A stretch of 64,000 nucleotides of DNA from Adiantum capillus-veneris (Eukaryota; Streptophyta; Polypodiopsida; Polypodiales; Pteridaceae): NCBI GenBank assembly GCA_014529385.2, contig CM043959.1, positions 15,335,309 to 15,399,308 of the forward strand. Reading direction: 5' to 3'. The stretch's first letter is position 1. Each line of letters starts with the position of its first letter. The notes under the pieces were generated by a model. It saw only the letters and a program-made list of their open reading frames with translations, had not been told where the DNA came from and did not search any database. Shown piece after piece: positions 1 to 10,735 of this stretch. A program made the position numbers and the translations under genes.

Positions 1-938
1 ATGAATATACAGGTTTGGATTTGTTTTTTGCTAAATGCATGCACACTAGGTGTTATGGGCCCTAGTATTTAGCAAAGGCTGATTTGGAGTGGCATGCATA
101 TTCATCACATGAGTGCTATGAAGCATTTTGCACACTAGGTATAGTATCTCTATGAGATTACTTTTAGGTCTACCAATCACCAATAGAGGTCATGGCTTGG
201 TTTGGGTGCTTGTGGATCTTTCAAGTCAACTAAGATGGTTACGTAGGATATTTTTGATTCCTCAGCAATGTTGTACAATATAGTGCTCCCAGTTTACCAG
301 TCATCTGGGAAGACTGTGTGTAAACCGTGGGAAGACACCTACATATTGTCAGTTATCCAAGGGGATAGGTAGATTACAAAGTGTAATCTTGGGTTGAAGG
401 ATATAAAAAGTGCGTGCGTTAGCCCCAAGCAATCTAGTTAGTAAGAATTCTTGCTCTAGTTGGAGTTTGCTTACCCTACGTACATTATGTTTGTGACTAG
501 GTTTAGTCTCTTGACGTATAGGTCAAGTTCTCAATCTTGAACACTAGCTATGGTGGGGTTGTTTTAATGATGAAATTTGAGAACCAGTCAAGGACTTAAA
601 CTTGGCTGTTGAGTTATGTCAACACATTACTTTCGAGGAAAGTGAAAAGAGGTACTCTTGGAGTACATCTTAGTTGTGATAACTCATTTAGCTACTCAAG
701 TGAGTTCTAAATGTAGTTTACATGCTATATTATCTATGCGACGGTTACACCAAGACGGTTACAACAGGACAACAATATGGAAAATCAATATGCTACTCTT
801 GGTTTCATTGAACCTCCTACTGAACCGTGTTTTTGTTAAGCAAACAACTGCATCTCTACAGGATGCCACTATGGAAAGCATTAGTGTATCATCATTCTTG
901 TTTTCAAGGACCAGAACACTTCTCCAAGGGGGGAGTAA
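1..938 (+). other. Retroelement-like segment, 3' end of a plus-strand element
   Basis: No intact gene is seen. A TATA-like stretch (GATATAAAAAG near 408) lies in LTR-like sequence. The segment ends in a purine-rich tract (about 922-936, AAGGGGGGAG core) directly followed by a TG-starting sequence, the arrangement expected at the 3' end of a plus-strand LTR retrotransposon. The open frame 658-1032 crosses this junction and is not convincing as a gene. The same segment lies at 25637-26575. Confidence 0.4.
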
Positions 939-1128
939 TGTCATGCCAAGGGCAATGCATGGTGGTCAAGGACGAGGCCCAAGGGGCCGGCTGCAAGTGT
1001 GGATAGGGAATGAGGCCCAAGGGGCTATTTAATGGGAGGTTGGGAGGCTCATTCCTAGGCAGTCCCACCAGGGGCCTTTCAAATACCTTTTAAGGCTAAT
1101 AAAGGTTTCATGCTCTTTAAAAGCCTCA
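939..1128 (+). repeat. Putative 3' LTR start (plus-strand element)
   Basis: It starts with TGTCATGCC immediately after the polypurine tract at 922-936. A TATA-like TATTTAAT lies near 1026, followed by AATAAA-like signals near 1099. The right end is uncertain, because no matching 5' LTR lies in the window; 1128 is only a plausible CA end. The copy B counterpart starts at 26576. Confidence 0.35.
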
Positions 1129-1620
1129 CTTTTTCTTGATCAATCATTAGGGTTTTCTTGTCATGACTTTGAGTGGACATTCCACTATTGCTAGATGTTG
1201 TACCTTTTTCATCGTCAAGAGGACAAAAAGCTTCTAATAGTCTGCGTGTGGAATAGATTTTCCCTAGACAAACCAAATTTTTTCTCTTGCCACTATGCAA
1301 CAACCTTGTAAAAATGATCATAAAGTTCATGTCCTTGCACTATGGGTGCTTGTCCATACAAATAAGATCTTGTAATTATGTGAATGTCATCGACATGATG
1401 AAGAGCTTGAATATATGGTAGCAAATCCCCAAGGAGGATATTATCCTCCTCATCAACATTGAATGATGGTGGAAAAATACAATTCAATGCAGGATTAACA
1501 CATCCCTTTAATGATGCGTCATCTACTAGAATCATTCTTTTTGCATCAATCTCAAATTTTGTTGATGCAATAGCCAACGGCTTGAAAAGTGCTTCTAATC
1601 CTGGATTATCAGGGCAAGTG
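1079..1620 (-). pseudogene. Unidentified protein-coding fragment
   Basis: Two overlapping minus-strand frames (1293-1577 and 1079-1330) read as ordinary, non-repetitive protein, with stretches such as DNPGLEALFKPLAIAST, VDDASLKGCVNPALN and GQAPIVQGHELYDHFYK. They show no gag, protease, RT or integrase motif. A frame change near 1293-1330 and upstream stops show that it is broken. The same fragment lies in copy B at 26708-27245. I do not recognise the family. A captured host-gene exon or an accessory retroelement ORF are both possible. Confidence 0.4.
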
Positions 1621-1639
1621 ATTCTTGATTCTTAACTTG

Positions 1640-2480
1640 TTTGACATTGGCTTTGTCTCTAAATCAGAAAGAATGGAAACTTTTCTCCAGCCTCCTCCTC
1701 TAGAATCTTGACGATGTCCATTACATGTGTATCATTAGCAACAACTGACCATATCCCAACATTGAAATTACTAATTTAAGTCGTTAAAACTAAATGCATC
1801 CTTTTCGTAAAAAAATATACTCATGTTAAAACTTTAAGCTCTTCATTTTTTTGGACTTGTGCCAAAATTGTCTCAAAAGCAATACACCCAAGCTCAGTAT
1901 TATAGTTAGCATTGGTCTGTCCCAATTCCCATATCTTGAGCTACTAAAATGTTATGGATGGATTCTTCTTTTGACCTTGTATATTATGCATCACCTTCTA
2001 CTTCCGTAGCATCACTCTTCAAATTCTTCTCCAATGGCTGCAATGGTTGACCTTCATGAACTTGTAGATTTTTGTCAACTTCTTCAAGAACTCTCTAGCT
2101 GCTATGGAGATCCATAGAATCTTCTACTTCCATAGCATCACTCTCAAATTCTTCTCCAATGGCTACAATGCTTAACCTGTAAAAACTTGTAGATTTTTGT
2201 CAACTTCTTCAAGAACTCTCTGGTTACTATGGAAATCTATAGATTCTTTCACAAAAGGTTCGATTTCTTGAAAATTATTTGTTCCAACAATCTCAGGTGA
2301 AACTTTGTCAGCCTCAATCTCAAAAGGTTCAATAGCTTGAAAATCCTTTGTACCAACAATCTCATGTGAAACTTTGTCAATCGCAATATTGTGTTGAAGA
2401 TCTGCAAGTTTTCAAAGACACCTGTTGTTAGCTTTGCCACACTCTTGGAAGAAAATTAGAGAGTGTCCAAATGACAAGTT
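1640..2480 (-). pseudogene. Degenerate coding remnant with internal repeats
   Basis: The minus strand carries short frames that are better preserved in copy B (27792-28115). The copy B frame has two similar peptide units, KVSHEIVGTKDF and KVSPEIVGTNNF. At DNA level a unit of about 125 bp (around CTTGTAGATTTTTGTCAACT) occurs twice, at roughly 2010-2135 and 2137-2260. It lies just downstream of the unidentified fragment at 1079-1620 in the plus-strand sense and may belong to the same broken gene. No known domain is recognised. Confidence 0.3.
2010..2260. repeat. Tandem repeat, two units of about 125 bp
   Basis: Two direct copies share the order GCATCACTCT, CTTCTCCAATGGCT, AACTTGTAGATTTTTGTCAA, CTTCAAGAACTCTCT and a final CTATGGA-AT-C-ATAGA segment. 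Copy B has the same pair near 27645-27880. Confidence 0.6.
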
Positions 2481-2559
2481 TTCCATCTCAAAATAAACTT
2501 AATAGATATCTCAAAATACATTTAATAAGACCAAGGATGTCATTGCAATATAGCTAGTG

Positions 2560-4640
2560 GAAAACTTAGGACCACCCTAAAGGGCCTTATGGTTGCATGG
2601 TCAACTTTGACTACAGGGTGTTGATAATAGGTTTCTTGAAGGAAAACACATTTTACTCTATGGCATAAGGGTCATAGAGTGAAATTTGTAGGTATCTTGA
2701 AGACTGCTTCGAAGCTTAAGATATGTGTTCTATGGTCTTAGGTCCATAAGACATTTTCTTTGTATAGGTAATTAAAAAAATAAAAATCTATAGTCTTGGG
2801 ACCATAGGGTAATTTATACCCATTAGACCCTCTACATTGGAAAAATTTAGACTTAGAATTATTGGGTGTTTTCTATATGATCCTATGACCATAATGTGCT
2901 TTGTTCTGAACTTGAAGGACCACAACTCATGTTTTTGCACCTCTATAGTTCACTCTATGTCCCTAGTGACATAGGGGCTCTCACTATGTTTTCTAGGACA
3001 TGTGTTGTTGATCATAGGTAGGTTATAAGTTTCCCTATATTCTAATGAGAGATCCTATGGCCTTAGGGCCATAGGGTAACAATGTACAAGCTCAAGGGCC
3101 ATATGTTGTCCTCTATACTAATGAGAGATCCTATGGTCCTAGGGCCATAGGGATCCCATTGAATGGCCTAATTCTCATTCAGAGATTTTACATTGAACCT
3201 AGGTCACCCTCTACCCCTAGAGCCATATGTTTCCCTCTATTCTAATGAGAGATCTTATGGCCCTAGGACCATAGGTCTACCATGGTGCCCATATAGGTGC
3301 CCTTGAATGGCCTAAATACTCTGGGAAAGATTTCACATTGACACTCTATGTTTTTTTGGGACACATGACAATTATCATATGTTGCTCAAAGAAAACCACA
3401 TAGGTACTCTCTTTATGTGTCTTGAAGACTTTAAAAATCTTAGAATACACCTTTTCATGGTCTTAGGGATATAGGGATGAGAGTTTTTTATAGGTATAAA
3501 ATGGAGAAAACTTTATAGCCTTAGGCCTATAGGATGCACCTCTATATTTGCACCATGTGGCCCAAGGGCCATAGAATTTCTAGAGCAGAGAGTGTTGATA
3601 ATAAGTTTCTTTAAGAAAACCATATTTTATCCTATGGCTTTGTATTGGTATCTTTAAGAATCTCTAAGAGCCTAAAATTGTCTATATTTGTCTTTAGGGC
3701 CATATGGATAGGATTTTTTGAATATATAATATAGAGAGAACTCTATAACTTTGGGATTCTAGTAGGGTACTTTTTGAATGTGTCACCCTATGGTCCTAAG
3801 GCCATAGGACATATATGGAGTATTGTAAAACCTCAGGATTATAGGATAACTTTTGCAGGCATAAAAAAGAGAGAACTCTATAACCTCAACATTGTAGGGT
3901 ACTTTTTGCATGTAGCACCCTACGGCCCTAAGGCCATATGGTGGTTTTTGTATGTACCACTATATGGAACTAAGGCCACATAGCATTTATGGATTACTTT
4001 ATACATAAAAATAACTAATCTATAGCCTTTGGACCATATAATATAGTTTAGTGAAACAACTCCTTTGCCTATTTACTTAGCATTATGTAGATCCTAATGA
4101 CAAAGGGTGCCTTCTATGTTTGTTGAAGCCTTATTTCCCTAAGACCATAGGGTGGCCAAGGTTCCCATCAAGATAATAACATAATAAATATGAAAAGTAT
4201 CCAATGGCCCCAAGGATAATGGTGGACTAAGTGTCCTTCTAGAGAATCCATGTTGACACCCTTTGGTTGTGGAAGCATAGAAGGTACCCTCTGATTTTTA
4301 TGACCATAACATCATTTGTTTTGAGCCTGACCTATTGAAACTTTATTTTTATGTATTGGTATATTAGAACCCTAAGGACCAAGGGGCTTATGGGTTCATA
4401 ATAACATAGATCATAGTTAGACAGCCCTATGGATTTATGGCCATAAGGTGACAAAGGTGCCCTCTAACATCTTGATGTACTACAAGTGAAGAATACTCAA
4501 TGGCCCCAAGGCCATTGGTGACCAAAATATAATTGTAGACGATCTATATTGGGACGCTATGACCAAGGGCAATAGGATATCCATTGTATGGTTTTATGAC
4601 CATAACATGGTAATCTTTGAACATAGTAGCCCATAGTGTT
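2560..4640. repeat. Field of degenerate CTATGG...CCATAG palindromes (copy A)
   Basis: About 2 kb without an ORF is filled with repeated imperfect palindromes of the general form CCTATGGYC-YTAGG-RCCATAGG, separated by unrelated AT-rich sequence. Clear examples are 3054-3075, 3130-3151, 3254-3275 and 3787-3808. Weaker ones lie near 2652, 2791, 3918 and 4498 (the last with AATGGCC arms). The spacing is irregular. The field is copied at 28190-30340. By analogy with the palindrome-bearing leaders of E1, E2 and X, it may be the leader of a gypsy-type element, but that is inference. Confidence 0.7.
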
Positions 4641-4718
4641 ACATAGATCCTATTTCTCTTTGCTTCATAAGTGTCACTTGGTCCATCACACAAAACACCC
4701 AGAGAAGCTAAAAACATG

Positions 4719-5607
4719 TGTTAGCGGGTCGCCGCGACGGACGTCTACAACATAGCTCTTTTGTACTAACATAATGTCATCGTGCAAGGAAGCGACTCGG
4801 GATGGGACACGGAGAGTTAATGTGAGTGTCAATCTCACCAAAGTGAACTCAGGGGCTACTCGTTCTATGACAAAAGCAAATCAACCACTTCCTAGTTAGA
4901 CAATCAGTATGCATCCAATCTCACCACTCTAGGTGATCACGCCTTTTCGGCATCCAAACGAATCCAGAACACCACGAAACTTAAGGAGAGGTATCACAAC
5001 ACTTAAGGGCTCAATCCTACCATGTTCTGTCACCATCTCGGAAGGTACATAAATCACGATCCATCACAAAAAATATGCAAAAATTTGAAACAGAAGTACT
5101 TGGAAAGGTCTTCCTTAAGCATAGAAACACTTATCCATGGTCAAAACATCAAAAACAATCATTTTAACCTCCAAATCAATACATTTAGCTCACAAACAAT
5201 GCGTTACAAACCATAATAGGATTGGAAATGATCACACTTAGATTGTAGAGCAAGTGACAAGGAACGCAATGTGTTATTTGAAAACAAATTCTGATTACCA
5301 GTTCAAGAGAAAAGAAGATTACAAGTTGTAGTCGTCAGAGGCCTCCACAGTGCATGTTTTTGATTCTTGAAGCTAATGATAAATCTCCCCTCAAAACTAG
5401 GGGTTTTGACTTTAAAAGTTAAGGGGGCTTTCTCACGACCATCGGCCTCTTACAAGGGTGTAGACTCAAAGAAGTAGAGAGGGTATTGTCTAATTACATC
5501 ACAGTTACAGCTTATCCTAGGCTGAATTACATGGCTTTCTTCGAAACAATAGAGTGTTTACAGGGTTTAGTGTGCATACGCGTGTATATACTTGTATCCA
5601 CCAAACA
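4719..5607 (-). repeat. LTR1 (3' LTR of element E1), copy A
   Basis: Read on the minus strand, it begins TGTTTGGTGGATAC directly after a G-rich polypurine tract (5608-5620) and ends CCCGCTAACA, giving TG...CA termini and about 889 bp. The copy B version is 30431-31309. No second LTR of this sequence is found upstream of E1 in the window. It contains a degenerate E1-type palindrome at 5047-5066 with the core ATCACGAT (5053-5060). The right edge is well supported by the polypurine tract; the left edge is less certain. Confidence 0.6.
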
Positions 5608-5620
5608 TTTCCCCCTTCCT
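5608..5620 (-). other. Polypurine tract of E1, copy A
   Basis: The minus strand reads AGGAAGGGGGAAA immediately before the TG of LTR1. It is the expected plus-strand DNA priming site of an LTR retrotransposon. The equivalent in copy B is 31310-31322. Confidence 0.65.
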
Positions 5621-5660
5621 ATTCATTGCACGTCCTGGTGCAAGCTGTCTCTGAGCAAGT

Positions 5661-8600
5661 CTACTGCCTTCTTTCGAGCGTTGCAGTGAGATTTTTGAAT
5701 TTCTGAGCTCTTGCTTCAATCTTGACTTTGGTGGCTAGCTCTCTGAAGGGATTATTACTGAGGGTACTTTGGTAGGTGATGTGGCGGGTTGGCAGATCGT
5801 TTGTCATTGGGTTGAATATGGAAGAGTCCACTTTGAAGAAGCCTGTCATGAAAGCCTCTTCAAAGGTCTGCATGTTGAGAGGGCAGAAACATGACTCTTG
5901 CATACAATGCCATGATGACATTCCTGCTTGGGATTTATGTCTCCATATTCCAACAAATGTTCCACGTACCTTCGACAAAAACTTGCCAGGGATGCTCTAC
6001 TGCTTTAATATCACGGAAAGCCATAATGCATGCGATGAGCATTTTGGCAATCTTTACAAGCATCTGACAGGCGAGATCTGGGATCTTTTTCATCATGTTG
6101 ATTACCCCTTTTAGAGTTTGAATCATGTACTGGGTTCTAATTGAAAGGCTTTGTGATTACCGGGTAGTTTAGCACTGTCGGTCTTTTGCTTTTCCAAATA
6201 TAAAAACTGTCCCAGGATCGTCGTCTGTTGATGGGACAATAAGTAGGGTCGATCCTAAGATGATGGGGAGCGTTCTTGTAATAGGTTTCATCGATTGGTT
6301 GCTGATCAAACCATTTTTTCCGCCAAAGGGGTTGATTGTCTATGATTGCCTGAATCTGAAGGGCCATAACAAGAACCTCTGTGTAGTCCCCTCTGCTATT
6401 TGGTTCAAGTTCAGGGAGCATCTTTTACTGCCATAATTTAACTTCTTGCCACATCAATGGCAATACGATCATCTCATGCCCATGATTCTTTACTACCTCA
6501 TCTGCAGTCATCATGAGGAGGGCAGCCGATTCCAGCACCTTCAGTTCATATTGCATATAAGCCTTGTGCGAAGGGTCCTTTACTTCTGAGATCCAACGCT
6601 AAATTTCATCCCTTGTCGACTCCGAAAGGGATGTCATGGCTGGATTTGCATATTGTTGCGTTCCTTTTTCATTGTTGGTAGTGGGCACCTCTATTTGATA
6701 AGCTTCAAACGTGGATTGTTCGAATTCTCCTCCCTGCTCAAATTCCCTTAGGACCTGCTGATATTTTGGCTGATCTGCTCTCAGAGTTGCTAAATCCCCT
6801 ATTGCCTTAGCTAATTGCCTTTTTAATTCTTTGATTTCCTCATCCTTGGCATGTTGTAGGGTCCTATGACCTGCCGTCATGATCTATCTGTCATATTTCT
6901 CTTGTTTCAGGGCTTCTTTCAACTATTTGATTTCTTGACTCAAGGAGGTAGATCTTGCAGTCGTCATTAAGGAGGATGGGGTCTCTTGTATGGCCACGAG
7001 TTGAGTTAGAGATCTACTAACCACCGCATACGAGACTTGTAGCTTCTCATTTTGTTCTCTTTCTCTGGTCAGCTCCTCCTCGAGACGTTTCTGCTCGATC
7101 TGCAATGTGGAGTTTGCCTCGTTAAATTGTTGTACTTCCTTGTAATAGTAGGCTGCATTCTCTTGTTCTCTCTACAACTCCGATTGTGCCTTCTTTAGTG
7201 CTTCTATTTGTTGCTTTAGCTGCAAGGATTTTGCTGTCGTTTTAGATGCTTTCTTCTTGTTATCGTCTAACTCCAGCTCTCTTAGATTGTAAAGAGCCCT
7301 TTGACAGTGAAATTGTAGCTTGATCTGCTCTAAGTGAGCATCAATGTCAAAGGATTTTAACTATCTCCGCTCCTTCCTCCATGGCCGCTTGTGAGCGTGG
7401 CGATTTTGGCATATGCTGGCCTTTTGGCCCTAATCCGATTGTTCAGCCACCTCTGCTTGCTTTTCTCTTTGTTTCAAATCTTTTAGAGAAGCAGAGGTTG
7501 TGGCGGGCTTTGTTTGTGCGGACTTCATTTCTTTATCCATTTTGTGTTCCGTTTGCTTTTCCTCCACTCTTGTTCTGGCAATCCTGCAATTTCTCCTTCC
7601 TCTTTTTTCGAAGTCTCTGGAGAAGTGGCTCAGCATCCTTGGGAGAACCAATGTCTTGACCTTGCTGGTCCTGTGTGTTGTGTTGTTCCTCTCCTTGTGA
7701 GTGACTTTCCTCTTTTTTGCTTTGACTAGATTCGTGAGATAATTGGAGATCATCAACGTATGGCTTCTTTGATTCTTCTCTTTGCCTTTGCTCCATCTTT
7801 TTCTTGAGTTCATTTTGAATCCGCTACCGCATGGCGTTGGCAATCTCCCATTTTTCTTCAGCTTCCTGCCTCTTCTATTGCTTGATCCTTTCTAAAGCCT
7901 CTGTTTGCCTGTGTAGCAGCGGAATATTTTGGGCTTCATCCTCTTCTTTCTCATCATCCACTTCTGTTCCTTGGGTTTGTTTTTGATCTTGATTTTGTTG
8001 GTGGAGCCTTTCCCTCAATGCCTGAGCTTCTTCCATTGTTCTCCTGGCATGTGTAATGGGAATATCTTCTACCACATGCATAACTTTCTTTCGCAAGCGT
8101 GTATATCCAAGTGTGTATGGGCTGTCCTGCTCCTCCTCTAAAGACTGGTACTCCGAAGGAGTGTCTCTTGGGTGGGACCCTTCTTCCTGGCTACTCCGAG
8201 CATCTGACTCGATCTTCTTGCTGTCAGAATCCTTTAACATTGCTCTTTGCTTTGTCTGTTTGACTTCTAGTTTTGGCCTTGTAGAAGGTCCTGCCACTGG
8301 TCTTACCACTCTTTTAGATCTATGGATAAGATCTATCTGCGCTTCTGCAGGTGGTAGATCCTCGATCATCTCCAGTGCCTGATAGGCTATACGTGTGGGC
8401 ATTGGTCCCCCGTTCATGTAAGCTTTACTTCTTTGACTCCCTTTCAGGTTTGCTTTCACAATAGTGTAAGGAAGATAGCTGCCAAAGTCACAACTGACCA
8501 CCCTACCTTCATCCAAGCCCATTGCCATTATCACGGTTATGTGCAACAAAGGTTCGTTATATCTAGGCAGCTTCTGCACCTTGAAATGTTGCGATATAAG

Positions 8601-9131
8601 GTGCAATGGTAGTTCAGTTTTTGACATCAAGTCTTGATATGTCAGCTTGTGGCTTGGTTGCTTCAAAAAGGCTTTATCATTGTCTATTGCCTTTGTTTTT
8701 TGCAAGAGATTGTGCATCCCTTGCGGCAGGTGGAGGGCTTTATTGATAATTTTCGCTGTGATCTTTACCTTGACGACTGCCCTATCCTTGTCTGTCAAAG
8801 TTGCTTCCCCATTGTACTGAATTGAACTTATGAGCTCGTGAGCTCGTCTGAAGTCTGTTCCCCAAGGAGGCAGTCGTAAGAAGTTGTCTAGCTGTAGACA
8901 CCTGTCCCCTGCTTGCACTTTTGGTTGTTGGTGCAAAGTCCACATTTCCAGTGGAAAGATTGTGGCCTTTACAATTTCTCCGTCTGTTGCTTGAAACTTT
9001 CCGATGAAGATGTTCGTCAAAATTGCTTCAAGTACCTCTTCGGCAATGTGAGCTTTCTCATTTGATGAGATATCGGTTATCTCATAGGGTGCCGGATTCC
9101 ACTTCCTTTGTGCTTTCCTTTGAGGCATCAT
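5661..9131 (-). pseudogene. E1 ORF1: large coiled-coil protein, copy A (broken)
   Basis: One long minus-strand coding region of about 1150 codons starts at tandem ATGs (9126-9131) and ends near 5661. The N-terminal 418 codons are open (7875-9131): a globular domain of about 270 residues with motifs such as FIGKFQATDG, PPWGTDFRRAHELISS and KIINKALHLPQG, then an acidic, Q/E-rich linker. A TAG at 7875 is private to this copy (CAG in copy B). Past it come Lys/Glu-rich frames (7430-7843), then heptad-like coiled coil (6599-7340) and a C-terminal helical region (5661-6421) with EAFMTGFFKVDSSIFNPM. E2 ORF1 has the same order. The function is unknown. The N-domain is loosely reminiscent of accessory ORFs of plant gypsy elements. 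No gag, RT or integrase motif is present. Confidence 0.7.
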
Positions 9132-10475
9132 GTTGCCAATTTTAGCATGTGAAAATAGGTTTTAGCCATTGATCAAAATTGTTGGAAAGTGTAAACTTGA
9201 CCATAGAATGAAAAAATGAGCATAATTTTGTCAAAACTACTCCAAATTTGACCAAATTTCACTAGTGCATCTAAGATTACTATAGGTACAAGATTGTAAT
9301 GTAACAAATAAATTTTGGAAAAAAGGAACATGGATCATGATCCATGTTGGGATGCATTTGGAAATTCTATCTTTGGGAAGTTATTCTTGGGCATATGGGG
9401 ATGCTATTGAGCAATTTTCTTTGGATTTAGGGTTGAAGGTACATGGATCGCGATCCATGTTGGGCAACATTTTGGAAATCTGATGATAACATCTGGTAGG
9501 GTTCATCTAGATTATGCCTTGGTCCAAACATTTTGGGATTTGGATCAATGGTTTGACACTTGGGCTAAAGTTTAAAAACCATTTGCAGATTTAGAGATTT
9601 TTTGCATTTTGAAGTGGCTTTTGGGATTCAAATGGCTTGAAACTCCATGGCTTGGCTTTCTTCAACATATTGAATCAGATGGTATGGTTTTTACTTATAT
9701 TGGACAAAAAGGTAAATGGATTGCGATCCATGTTGGACAGAATTTTGATACAGTTCTTATGCACATTTGTTCCCATAGGTTTTCCTAGTACATTGGTGAA
9801 ATATTTTCAACTTTGGACATGTTTTTCCTTAGTTTGCCCCGTTTTTCAGTTTATGGCCATGTTTTTTCCGTGTTGACCATATCTGTTTCTGGCAGCCATT
9901 TTTTGGACTCATGTTTTGCTTGAGATCTATCATTGTTTTGATTTTTGATGATTTAGGTCTGTAGTTCATAGCTTTGCCTGGTTTCTTGGCAAATTCCACT
10001 ATTGAATCCTTTTGAGAAGACAAATTGAATCCTGCAATTTTCACCATTTTGCAAGTAAACCTTTGCTTAGTTTTGATCCTTCCACCATTCCTTAGGTTAC
10101 AATTACTTGTTGATAGGCTCCGAGGAGAGTGTGAAGTCTCCCAATTGACTTTGGCAGTGATTTGAAAATTTGTCAGGTATCTATCTTTAGCCATTCTTTA
10201 TAGGTCTTGTTGGCATCCCAACATCTGTCCTCTCCTGAGTTTTTCTCTAGGATTCCACCTTTTTTCTATGAAAATGATAAAAAAAGACCATTTGCAGACT
10301 GAAAGCAGCAATCCAGGAGGGTTTGATAATCTTTAGAGCAATTTTTGTGATCATTTTGCAACACTAGTACTATTTGTACATTGTCCAGCTAGTGAGCCAC
10401 TTTATACTGATTTTGGTAAAAAGGGGCATGGATCGCGATCCATGTTCCCCAAACCCTAAAATCATGGAAATTATA
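9132..10475 (-). promoter_or_regulatory. E1 5' leader with palindromes, copy A
   Basis: This non-coding AT-rich region lies upstream of E1 ORF1 (minus strand). It carries four 20-bp palindromes: 9328-9347 (perfect, centre AT), 9441-9460 (perfect, centre GC), 9714-9733 (AAATGGATT left arm, imperfect) and 10426-10445 (GC start, near perfect). The arms are ACATGGATC and GATCCATGT around a purine-pyrimidine centre. Units start with palindrome-TGGGATGCA and lead into TTAGGG...GGT before the next. The distal end is rearranged (see 10426-10475). Their role is unknown. Confidence 0.75.

Positions 10476-10476
<1 letters not shown>

Positions 10477-10507
<31 letters not shown>
10477..10507. repeat. TC microsatellite upstream of LINE
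   Basis: A run of about 15 TC units lies directly before the presumed LINE 5' end. The empty site in copy B has a TC tract at the equivalent place (36572-36635). Confidence 0.9.
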
Positions 10508-10510
<3 letters not shown>

Positions 10511-10735
10511 GCAGCCGTTTTTTGACCTAGTAGACATCAGTCCACTCTTTTGATCATAACTTCTTCATCCGAACTCCGATTTGGGTGATCTATAGCCTCA
10601 ATCGAAGAGCACAAAGTCCTCTACGCATTGATGTAAAGACAGAAATTTTCAGAGTTATGGACGGCATTTCTGTAGCAGCATTTCCGAAGTGAACAGGTTC
10701 AACAAAATTGATTCTCATCTCCTATTTTACATACA

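Noticed and set aside
658-1032. Open frame of 124 codons (+)
   Set aside because: It crosses the polypurine-tract/LTR junction and has no recognisable domain or composition of a conserved protein.
7381-8825. Plus-strand frames rich in Phe, Leu, Ser and Cys (for example 7381-7659, 8056-8382)
   Set aside because: They are antisense shadows of the Lys/Glu/Gln-rich E1 ORF1 on the minus strand.
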